Shown here piece by piece: positions 43,379 to 50,686 of a stretch of 64,000 nt of DNA; position 1 is the first letter of the stretch; each line of letters opens with the position of its first letter. Origin of the DNA: Salinispora cortesiana (GTDB lineage Bacteria > Actinomycetota > Actinomycetes > Mycobacteriales > Micromonosporaceae); contig NZ_AXVR01000019.1 of the NCBI RefSeq assembly GCF_000484695.1, forward strand, positions 22,127 through 86,126, in the 5' to 3' direction. A program made the translations under genes and the position numbers. The notes beneath the pieces are model-generated. The model saw only the letters and a program-made list of their open reading frames with translations, did no database searches and had not been told where the DNA came from.

Positions 43379-44227
43379 ATGCCTCGACGCTGGGTCACCG
43401 CCGTCGTCTGCCTGCTCGCACTGGTCGCACTCGCCTGCGAAAGCGGGGGCGGGACAGCACCTAGCCCCAGTCCCGGGTCACCCGGCACCGAGGCCGGCGG
43501 GATCGCCGCCCTCGGCGACTCGATCAGCACCGGCCTCGGCTCCTGCCTGGTAGTGGCTCCGTGCGAACGCAACTCCTGGTCAACCGGGAACAGCCTCCGG
43601 TTGCGGAGCCACTACCGACGGCTGCTCGACCAGGATCCGGCGATCCGTGGGCGGGCGTTCAACCACGCTCAGGCGGGAGCCCGGGCGTCCGCCCTCGCCG
43701 GCCAGGCGGAGCAGGCGACGCGGAACCGACCAGACCGGATCACCGTGCTCATCGGCGCGAACGACGTCTGCCACGGCGAGGTCGCGGAGATGACCCCGGT
43801 GGAGACGTTCCGGAGTCAGGTGGACCGGGGGCTGCGGGTGCTGAGTGCGGAGCTGCCGAAGGCGCGGCTGCTGGTGGTCAGCATTCCGGACCTGTACCGG
43901 CTCTGGGAGGTGGGGCACACCAACGAACGGGCGGTACGGGCCTGGAGTCTGGGAATCTGCCCGGCCCTGCTCAAGAATCCGACCTCCACCGACCCGGCGG
44001 ATCGTTCCCGACGAGACGCCGTGCGCGAACGGGTCACCGACTACAACGACCAACTCGCCGCGGCCTGCGCGGCGTACGGCTCCCGCTGCCGCTACGACGA
44101 CGGCGCCGCCCACCGGCTCCGTTTCACACTGGACCTGGTCAACGCCTTTGACTGGTTCCACCCCAACCTCGCCGGCCAGGAGCGGCTCGCCGAGGTCACC
44201 TGGGGAGCCTGGGGACGCGACGCCTGA
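43379..44227 (+). CDS. SGNH/GDSL-type hydrolase, secreted lipoprotein
   Basis: A 282-aa hydrolase. The N-terminal signal (MPRRWVTAVVCLLALVALAC) ends in a lipobox, so it is lipid-anchored outside. Block I is IAALGDSISTG with the catalytic Ser; block III is VLIGANDVCHGEVAE; block V is AFDWFHPNLAG with Asp and His. The substrate may be an acyl ester on a cell-wall or extracellular molecule. The 3' end overlaps the convergent EcsC gene by 32 bp. Confidence 0.9.
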   Translation: MPRRWVTAVVCLLALVALACESGGGTAPSPSPGSPGTEAGGIAALGDSISTGLGSCLVVAPCERNSWSTGNSLRLRSHYRRLLDQDPAIRGRAFNHAQAGARASALAGQAEQATRNRPDRITVLIGANDVCHGEVAEMTPVETFRSQVDRGLRVLSAELPKARLLVVSIPDLYRLWEVGHTNERAVRAWSLGICPALLKNPTSTDPADRSRRDAVRERVTDYNDQLAAACAAYGSRCRYDDGAAHRLRFTLDLVNAFDWFHPNLAGQERLAEVTWGAWGRDA

Positions 44228-44984
44228 GTCGGTGGTCCCCCGCTGCACCACACCGGCAATCCACCCCACGGTGTTGGCGGTACAACACCCGGGACCGCGC
44301 GGCGAGCTCCTTGGTCGCCGAGGAACTCGCCCAGGTGCCCAGGATGATGGCGACCCCCGGGAGCACCTTCGCGACAACCCGCTTGGTGGCCCGCGCGCCG
44401 GCCATCTGGGCAAGCCGCGCACCGAGGCGGAGCGTCACCTGGCCGAGCGGGGCCGGACCGGCACTGGAGCCGAAGAGCGCATCAGCGCGCTCTCGACCGG
44501 CGGCCACCCCGAGCGCGAGCCGTGCGCCCTGCTCGGCTTTGTGCATCCTCTGCAACACCAGCAGGTCAACGGCGCGGTCGTGGTGCGTGGCATCCAGTCC
44601 ATAGGCGGCTGCGACGTGCAACACCATCCGGGCCTGGGTCCAGGCGAGGAGACCCACGTCGATCACCAGGTCGGGCAGGCCCGTCGCCCCAGAGGCCACC
44701 TCGGGGAATCGGGCGTGGTTGACGAAGCGGCGCACCGCCTCTTCGGCCATGGCCTCGACCGGCACCATCGCCGGCTGCTCGGCGCGGACCCGCCGCGCCC
44801 ACTGAGCCGCCTCCGGACCGAGCTGACGCACCGCCGCCAGGGCGAGGTGCTCCGGTGCGTACTGCGGGTCCTCGCGCATCCGGTCCCACAGCCCGGCTGG
44901 CGGCCCCGCTACGGCCGGGGCCGCCTCGGGTTTCTGCGGCGGGCGAACGCCGGACTGACCATCGGCGGGTGCGGCATCGGTCAC
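44196..44984 (-). CDS. EcsC-like protein
   Basis: A 262-aa protein. Residues 90-230 fit the EcsC family (VNHARFPEVASGATGLPDLV, AAYGLDATHHDRAVDLLVL, KVLPGVAIILGTWASSSAT). EcsC in Bacillus is part of an ABC transporter operon, but no such genes lie here. The C-terminal 25 residues are Arg/Cys-rich and unlike the family, and this part overlaps the 3' end of the SGNH gene. GTG 44984 (MTDAAPADGQ) was used. Confidence 0.75.
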   Translation of the reverse strand: MTDAAPADGQSGVRPPQKPEAAPAVAGPPAGLWDRMREDPQYAPEHLALAAVRQLGPEAAQWARRVRAEQPAMVPVEAMAEEAVRRFVNHARFPEVASGATGLPDLVIDVGLLAWTQARMVLHVAAAYGLDATHHDRAVDLLVLQRMHKAEQGARLALGVAAGRERADALFGSSAGPAPLGQVTLRLGARLAQMAGARATKRVVAKVLPGVAIILGTWASSSATKELAARSRVLYRQHRGVDCRCGAAGDHRLRRRVPRLPR

Positions 44985-45050
44985 GGTGGGCTCCCCGGGG
45001 TCTGCGGCTGGGCGGCCTGCTTGCCAGCCTCACGGCTGACGCGGACGCGG

Positions 45051-45188
45051 TCAACGGTGGAGCTCAGTTCGCACGGCGAACCCCGTCTGCTGCGGCCTGA
45101 CGGGACCGTGCCTCCCGCCGCCCCACTCGATCAGATGTTGTCCGCAGGGGGAACGGAGGAACGCCCTGATCCGGTGAATGAGGGACAT
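45051..45188 (-). CDS. Small basic protein (45 aa)
   Basis: ATG 45188 follows an excellent AAGGAGG site (spacing 5). The product starts MSLIHRIRAFLRSPCGQHLI, an amphipathic helix seen in short actinobacterial proteins of unknown function, and ends with a basic region (GPVRPQQTGFAVRTELHR). The ribosome-binding site is the main evidence. It ends 66 bp before the start of the EcsC gene and could be co-transcribed with it. Confidence 0.5.
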   Translation of the reverse strand: MSLIHRIRAFLRSPCGQHLIEWGGGRHGPVRPQQTGFAVRTELHR

Positions 45189-45506
45189 GTCTGCCTCCTT
45201 CCGGGTTGCTGTATCCAGGTGTATGGCGCCGGGACAACACCCGCGCTGAGGCAGGGGAAGCACCCGTCCGCGGTGCCTGACTGGTCGGTAAGCGTACGGC
45301 GGGTTGATGCCGGTCGCCGGGCTCGCCCCCCGTCGGCGGGGGCGTCCCGGCAAGCGAACGCCCGTCCTGGCCACCCCGGCCGGGAGCGCGGCTCCGAAGC
45401 CTGGCCCGGGGGCCCGGTGGAATGCCGCGGGGCTGCAGGTAGTTTCCCCAACCGGGTGCCGTCCGTGCACGACGGCCCGTAGCCAGATCCAGGGAGGTCC
45501 GCACCG
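45189..45506. other. Intergenic region upstream of the PAC2 gene
   Basis: 318 bp between a leftward small gene and the rightward PAC2 gene. No firm gene was found; the frames on either strand are shadows. GGGAGG at about 45491-45497 is the likely ribosome-binding site of the PAC2 gene. Promoters for both directions should be here. Confidence 0.5.
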
Positions 45507-46427
45507 GTGCTCGACCCACACGAGCTCTACGAACTCAACGACGATCTGCCCGACCTCGGGCAGCCCGTCCTGATCCAGGCACTATCCGGCTTCGTCGACG
45601 CCGGTAGCGCCACCCGGTTGGCTCGCGAGCAACTACTCACCTCGCTCGACGCGCGGCCAGTGGCCCGGTTCGACCTGGACCAGCTCTTCGACTACCGCTC
45701 ACGCCGGCCGGTGATGACCTTCGTCGAGGACCACTGGGAGTCCTACGACGCCCCGGCCCTGGAGCTGTACCTGCTCCGGGACGATGCCGACACCCCGTTC
45801 CTGCTGCTCACCGGCCCTGAGCCGGACCTGCAATGGGAACGCTTCGTCGCCGCCGTGGCCGGGCTCTCCGCCCGGTTGGACGTCCGGCTGACGGTCGGCC
45901 TCAACGCGATTCCGATGGCGGTGCCACACACCCGCCGCACCGGTGTCACCGCCCACGCCACCCGGCGTGAACTCACGGCCGGCTACGAGCCGTGGCTGCA
46001 ACGGGTACAGGTGCCCGGCAGCATCGGACACCTGCTCGAGTACCGCCTCGGCGAGCAGGGTCGCGACGCGCTGGGCTTCGCCGCGCACGTGCCGCACTAC
46101 GTCGCGCAGACCGAGTACCCCGCTGCGGCCGAGGTGCTGCTCACCTCCGTGTCGCGCAGCACCGGGCTCCTCCTTCCCAGCGACAACCTGCGGGCGGCGA
46201 CCGAGGCGGTCCGGACGGAAATCGACCGGCAGGTCGCCCAGACCGAGGACGCCGCAGCGCTGGTCCAGGCGCTGGAGGAGCAGTACGACGCCTTCACCCG
46301 TGGGCACGGCCAACCGAACCTGCTCAACACTGGAACCGAGGCCCTGCCGACCGCCGACGAGCTCGGTGCCGAGTTGGAGCGTTTCCTGGCCGAGCAGACC
46401 CGCCCCAACGACAACCCCGGCGGCTGA
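45507..46427 (+). CDS. PAC2 family (proteasome assembly chaperone-like) protein
   Basis: A 306-aa protein of the PAC2/ATP-grasp-like superfamily that occurs in actinobacteria with 20S proteasomes. Conserved segments are QPVLIQALSGFVDAGSATRL, PFLLLTGPEPDLQWERF and LLEYRLGEQGRDALGFAAHV. Function is inferred from the family: likely a chaperone or nucleotide-binding protein, unproven in bacteria. GTG 45507 was chosen. Confidence 0.9.
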   Translation: MLDPHELYELNDDLPDLGQPVLIQALSGFVDAGSATRLAREQLLTSLDARPVARFDLDQLFDYRSRRPVMTFVEDHWESYDAPALELYLLRDDADTPFLLLTGPEPDLQWERFVAAVAGLSARLDVRLTVGLNAIPMAVPHTRRTGVTAHATRRELTAGYEPWLQRVQVPGSIGHLLEYRLGEQGRDALGFAAHVPHYVAQTEYPAAAEVLLTSVSRSTGLLLPSDNLRAATEAVRTEIDRQVAQTEDAAALVQALEEQYDAFTRGHGQPNLLNTGTEALPTADELGAELERFLAEQTRPNDNPGG

Positions 46428-46616
46428 GCTGGTCGCCGGGTCGGACGGGTCGCTTCGCCGGCCGCAGGGATCCCCGCCGGAGCGCTGAGCCCGGTCCCGG
46501 CGGGCCGCGGTGCGGGCGAGGTCGGGGAGCGGCGCCGAGCGCCCTCCCCGACAGTCCGTCGGTGACACGCCCCGGGCAGGCAGCAAGACGCCGATCCATC
46601 GGGCAGTCTGGGACAC

Positions 46617-47414
46617 ATGCGCCTGGCTACGTGGAACGTCAACTCCGTGAAGGCCCGCCTGCCCCGGCTGCTCGACTGGCTGGCGGTCACGAACCCGGAT
46701 GTGGTCTGCCTCCAGGAGACCAAGTGCCCGGACGGCGCGTTCCCGGTCGCCGAGGTTGGCGCGCTCGGCTACATGGTCGCCAGCCACAGCGACGGCCGGT
46801 GGAACGGGGTCGCCATTCTCTCCCGGGTCGGCCTGACCGATGTCACCCTCGGCTTCCCCGACGAGCCGGGCTTTCCCGATCCGGAGGCCCGTGCCCTCTC
46901 CGCCACCTGCGCCGGACTACGGGTCTGGTCGGTCTATGTGCCCAACGGCCGGACCCTCGACGACCCGCACTACGCGTACAAGCTGGCCTGGCTCGGCGCG
47001 CTCCGGGACACGCTGGAGGTCGAGCTGGCCGGCAGCGCACCGCTGGTGGTCTGCGGCGACTTCAACGTGGCCCCCACCGACACGGACGTCTGGGATCCGG
47101 CCCTGTTCACCGGCTCCACCCACGTCACGCCCGCCGAACGGGCCGCGCTCGCGGCGCTACGCGATCTGGGCCTCGCCGACGTGGTCCCAACCCCGATGAA
47201 GGGCCCGCACCCGTTCACCTACTGGGACTATCGGGCCGGAATGTTCCATCAGAACAAGGGCATGCGGATCGACCTGGTATACGCCTCTGCTCCGTTCGCC
47301 CGGGTGGTCCGGGCCGCGTACGTGGACCGGGAGGCCCGCAAGGGCAAGGGCCCCTCCGACCATGCCCCGATCGTCGTCGACGCCGACCTTGTCCCAGCGG
47401 TCGAGGCGTTCTGA
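46617..47414 (+). CDS. xth: Exodeoxyribonuclease III
   Basis: A 265-aa Mg-dependent AP endonuclease/exonuclease of base-excision repair. The family motifs are LATWNVNSVKARLPRLLDWL, VCLQETKCPD (catalytic Glu), LVVCGDFNVAPTDTDVWDP (Asp, Asn), MRIDLVYAS and KGPSDHAPIVVDADL (Asp, His). The start is ATG 46617. It is a standard length, about 265-270 aa. No strict neighbour relationship. Confidence 0.95.
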   Translation: MRLATWNVNSVKARLPRLLDWLAVTNPDVVCLQETKCPDGAFPVAEVGALGYMVASHSDGRWNGVAILSRVGLTDVTLGFPDEPGFPDPEARALSATCAGLRVWSVYVPNGRTLDDPHYAYKLAWLGALRDTLEVELAGSAPLVVCGDFNVAPTDTDVWDPALFTGSTHVTPAERAALAALRDLGLADVVPTPMKGPHPFTYWDYRAGMFHQNKGMRIDLVYASAPFARVVRAAYVDREARKGKGPSDHAPIVVDADLVPAVEAF

Positions 47415-47621
47415 GCACCCGCTCGGCGACAATTCACGCCACACTCCACGTTACCAGCCAATCGCCGAGGGTAGGATTGACTTTAATTGGACTGTCGGGG
47501 ATATTCCTAGTGACACCTTGACATACCGGGACGGGAACGGTTAGACCTGGGGATTCAACCGACACCCCCCTACAATACCCCAGAACCTCCCACAACTTGA
47601 AGGCGCAGACGAGGCCTCACA
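47415..47621. other. AT-richer segment upstream of the sulfotransferase
   Basis: Composition drops clearly from that of its surroundings (for example 47450-47520, with TTTAATTGGAC and ATATTCC). No gene was found. The change suggests a recently acquired segment that includes the promoter of the sulfotransferase. Confidence 0.5.
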
Positions 47622-48491
47622 ATGATCAATCGCACGATCGATTTCGCCAAGCACCACACGCCCAATTCCATGCGTCGCATGGCGCGCCGAGCACAGCTCG
47701 AAGCCCACAACACAAGAAAGCGGCTCATCGTCCCGGTGGCCGACCGGTGCGAGTTCGACAACATCTACCACTGCACCGTACACAAGACGGGCAGCCAGTG
47801 GATCAAGGCCCTGTTCAGCGACCCCACGGTCTATCGCCACTCTGGGCTACTCCCCTATGACCCGCGATTCTACCGGCGACGCAAGCTACCCGTCATTCCA
47901 GCTGGCCGGGCCGGCCTAGCATTATTTCACTCTTATCCACAATTCAAGAGAATTTCAAAACCCGGCACCTATCGAGCATTCTTCGTAATTCGCGACCCGC
48001 GCGACATCGTCATTTCAAGCTATTTCTCACTGCGCAACTCACACGCACCAATGGGCGACATTCTCCAGGTACGGAAAACTCTGCGGGAAATCCCGATGAA
48101 GGAGGGACTGCTCCACGTCATCGAACGCCACTCCAAGCGAAACCTCTTCGCCCGGCTTCGGTCCTGGGCAGTCGCCCCGAGCTCCGAGACATTCCGCCTG
48201 TTCCGCTACGAGGACCTGACCGGTGAACGGCAGCTGGAGGAGGTGGACCAGCTGATGCGGCACTGCGGGATCGCCCTTCCCTCCGCCGAGTTGGAGCCCC
48301 TGTTGTCCCGCTACAGCTTCACCAAGATGCGGAAGGACCGGGAGAGCGCCGGGAAGATCTCCCACTACCGAAAGGGCAAGGCCGGCGACTGGCGCAACCA
48401 CTTCGATGACGAGGTCTACGCGGCTTTCACGGCGGCAACCGGAAATCTCGTTGAGGTTCTCGGCTACCCGGCCCGCGGCGCGGTTTCCTGA
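47622..48491 (+). CDS. Sulfotransferase domain protein
   Basis: A 289-aa PAPS-dependent sulfotransferase that would transfer sulfate to an alcohol or amine. The 5'-phosphosulfate loop is YHCTVHKTGSQWI (about residues 50-61); the 3'-phosphate-binding segment is IRDPRDIVISSYF; the C-terminal RKGKAGDWRNHF matches the conserved RKGxxGDWKNxF. The reading frame is AT-richer than its neighbours, with codons such as AAT, TTT and ATT. No sulfate-activation or glycan genes are adjacent, so the acceptor is unknown. Likely acquired laterally. Confidence 0.87.
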   Translation: MINRTIDFAKHHTPNSMRRMARRAQLEAHNTRKRLIVPVADRCEFDNIYHCTVHKTGSQWIKALFSDPTVYRHSGLLPYDPRFYRRRKLPVIPAGRAGLALFHSYPQFKRISKPGTYRAFFVIRDPRDIVISSYFSLRNSHAPMGDILQVRKTLREIPMKEGLLHVIERHSKRNLFARLRSWAVAPSSETFRLFRYEDLTGERQLEEVDQLMRHCGIALPSAELEPLLSRYSFTKMRKDRESAGKISHYRKGKAGDWRNHFDDEVYAAFTAATGNLVEVLGYPARGAVS

Positions 48492-48509
48492 CCGAGATCA
48501 TCGGGTCGG

Positions 48510-49157
48510 TCACGTCCTGGTGGCGAAGGCGATGACGTTGTCGGCGTAGCCGGTACGGCCCCCCACCCAGGCTCCACCACAGGTGATCAGACGCAGCCCG
48601 GCCGGCCCAGAATCGCCGTACACCCGTTCGGCAGGGAGCTGATCCTTGGCGAAACGCTCCACCGAGTCGACCCGGAATCCCACGACCGAGCCGTCGGCGC
48701 GGGTCACCTCGATCGGATCGCCGGGGCGCAGCCGGTGCAGGTCAACGAAGACCGACGGACCAGCCCTGGTGTCGACGTGACCGACGATGACCGCCGGTCC
48801 CGGATCGCCGGGGACCGGCCCCCGGTCGTACCAGCCGGTCTCGTCTGCCCGCTCCAGGGGCGGGACAGCGATCGAGCCGTCCCGGGCCTGCCCCACCGGC
48901 GCGATCGCCGCAGCGACACCGATCGCGGGTACGGCGAGGCTAACCGGCCGGCTGGTGGCCGGTTCCGGCCCGGCGCCACCGCCGGGTCGGTCGACGTCTG
49001 CCGCGCTCGCCCACTCCAGCGGACCGGCGGTCCGGCCCAACCCGGCACCCATGGCGAAGACCCCCACCAGCACCAACAGCACGGCGAGCGGTACGACCCA
49101 CGGGCTACGCCGGCCCGCCGGTCGGCGGGGCGCGCGGGCGGCACGGACCCTGGTCAT
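48510..49157 (-). CDS. Class F sortase
   Basis: A 215-aa membrane-anchored transpeptidase. The N-terminal helix is VVPLAVLLVLVGVFAMGAG. The catalytic His is in AVIVGHVDTR (about 127), the Cys in LRLITCGGAW (about 193) and the Arg just downstream. Class F enzymes in actinobacteria often lack a clear LPXTG substrate. ATG 49157 overlaps the upstream surface-protein gene's stop by 4 bp. Their coupling suggests that the partner is the substrate or regulator. Confidence 0.9.
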   Translation of the reverse strand: MTRVRAARAPRRPAGRRSPWVVPLAVLLVLVGVFAMGAGLGRTAGPLEWASAADVDRPGGGAGPEPATSRPVSLAVPAIGVAAAIAPVGQARDGSIAVPPLERADETGWYDRGPVPGDPGPAVIVGHVDTRAGPSVFVDLHRLRPGDPIEVTRADGSVVGFRVDSVERFAKDQLPAERVYGDSGPAGLRLITCGGAWVGGRTGYADNVIAFATRT

Positions 49158-49801
49158 CGGCGGGCAGCCCCACGGAGGCGACGGAGCGACACCAGCCACA
49201 CCACCAGACCGGCCACGGTCAGCGCGACCCCGAACGGCAGCAACAGCCCCCCGGAGACGTTGCCGGCGGACCCGCCGAACCCGGTGGCCGGGCCACGGCT
49301 GGGCGCGACCGACTTGACGACCTGGAGCATCGTCGACGCGGTCTCACCGCCGCGGCACTCCAGTTTGACCCGATAGCTGCCGGGCAGGGTTCGTTCCCGC
49401 ACCATCGCCGTCGCGGTCAACAGCCCGTTGTCCGACTTCACCTGGACGCGGCCGAAGGCGTCGGACCAGACGACCGCCGGGATGGAGTTGTCCCGGCAAC
49501 TCGCCCGGATCCCGACCAGGTAGCCGGCTTTCACCGTGCTCGGATTCACCTCAACAAAGACGGTCGACGGCTGCGGCCCCTCCGGCTGCATGGGGACGGC
49601 AACCGGGCGCAGCGCCCCCTCGGGAATCGACGCCGCAACAGCGGAGGACCAGGCCGACGCCGCTCCGGCAGCAGCCGGTCCGGCCGATACCCCCTGGGCT
49701 GACGCTGGCCCAGCCGTCGCGGTCGCGGCCCCGACGGCGAGCAGCGGGCCGACGACCGCGACCGCGATCGTCGCCACCAGGCCCCCGCGGGTCACCTTCA
49801 C
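49154..49801 (-). CDS. Secreted membrane-anchored protein coupled to the sortase
   Basis: A 215-aa protein. A signal peptide (GGLVATIAVAVVGPLLAVGAAT) is followed by an Ala-rich stalk, then a beta-rich domain (FVEVNPSTVKAGYLVGIRAS, GSYRVKLECRGG) with two cysteines. A C-terminal membrane helix (LLLPFGVALTVAGLVVWLVS) and basic tail (RRLRGAARR) keep it at the membrane. The sequence preceding the helix (TGFGG) is not a canonical LPXTG. GTG 49801 was chosen after GGGAGGGG. It lies upstream of, and overlaps, the sortase gene. Confidence 0.75.
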   Translation of the reverse strand: MKVTRGGLVATIAVAVVGPLLAVGAATATAGPASAQGVSAGPAAAGAASAWSSAVAASIPEGALRPVAVPMQPEGPQPSTVFVEVNPSTVKAGYLVGIRASCRDNSIPAVVWSDAFGRVQVKSDNGLLTATAMVRERTLPGSYRVKLECRGGETASTMLQVVKSVAPSRGPATGFGGSAGNVSGGLLLPFGVALTVAGLVVWLVSLRRLRGAARR

Positions 49802-49923
49802 CACAGCCCCCTCCCGACCCGGCTGGGCAGCACGCACGCCCGGCCTGTCGCACGGGGAATCCCGACATCCCCGTCGCACATCACATCCGATCCGGCGCGG
49901 TCCTCGCGTAGGCTCGGATCGCT

Positions 49924-50625
49924 GTGACCATCACCGACCCCCACCCCACCGCGCCCGCGCGGAGCATCCGGACATTTCACCCGCGACGCGGCCGGATGTC
50001 GCCGCGCCAGACCAGCGCGCTGCAACAGCTGTGGCCGCGATACGGCCTGACCGTTCCGGAGGTGCCCGGCACGCCGGTGCAGCCGGCTGTCCTGTTCCCG
50101 CGCCGGGCGCCCCTGGTGTTGGAGATCGGTTCTGGGATGGGCGACGCCACCGTCGCGATGGCCTCCGCCGATCCGGACCGAGACTATCTGGCGGTCGAGG
50201 TGCATACGCCGGGAATCGCCAACCTCCTCGACCTGGTGGAGCGGCACTCCCTGAGCAATGTTCGGATCGCCGAGGGCGACGCATTGGACCTGGTAAACGC
50301 CCTGCCCGCCGACTCACTCGACGCGGTGCACGTCTTCTTTCCGGACCCGTGGCCGAAGGCCCGGCATCACAAACGGCGCATCATCCAGCCCGATCACGTC
50401 GCCCTGCTGCGCTCGCGGTTAGCAACCGGTGGCACGCTGCACTGCGCGACCGACTGGGCCGAGTACGCCACAGCGATGCGGCGGACCCTGGACGCCGACC
50501 CGGGCCTGGTGAACCCGCACGACGGATTCGCGCCCCGCCCCGCGCACCGCCCGGTGACGAAGTTCGAACGCCGCGCCCTGACCGCCGGTCGCCCGGTGGC
50601 CGACCTGATCTACCACCGCCGCTGA
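49924..50625 (+). CDS. trmB: tRNA (guanine-N7)-methyltransferase
   Basis: A 233-aa SAM-dependent enzyme that makes m7G46 in tRNA variable loops. The SAM motif is LVLEIGSGMGDATVAMA. The TrmB signature VFFPDPWPKARHHKRRI and the C-terminal TKFERRALTAGRPVADLIY are decisive. The length is standard. GTG 49924 (MTITDPHPTAPA) was used. Confidence 0.95.
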   Translation: MTITDPHPTAPARSIRTFHPRRGRMSPRQTSALQQLWPRYGLTVPEVPGTPVQPAVLFPRRAPLVLEIGSGMGDATVAMASADPDRDYLAVEVHTPGIANLLDLVERHSLSNVRIAEGDALDLVNALPADSLDAVHVFFPDPWPKARHHKRRIIQPDHVALLRSRLATGGTLHCATDWAEYATAMRRTLDADPGLVNPHDGFAPRPAHRPVTKFERRALTAGRPVADLIYHRR

Positions 50626-50686
50626 GGCCCACCGCGGGACGCCGTTGACCGGCCCGGTTGGCGCGCGGTGTGACGGTCGGGGCACC

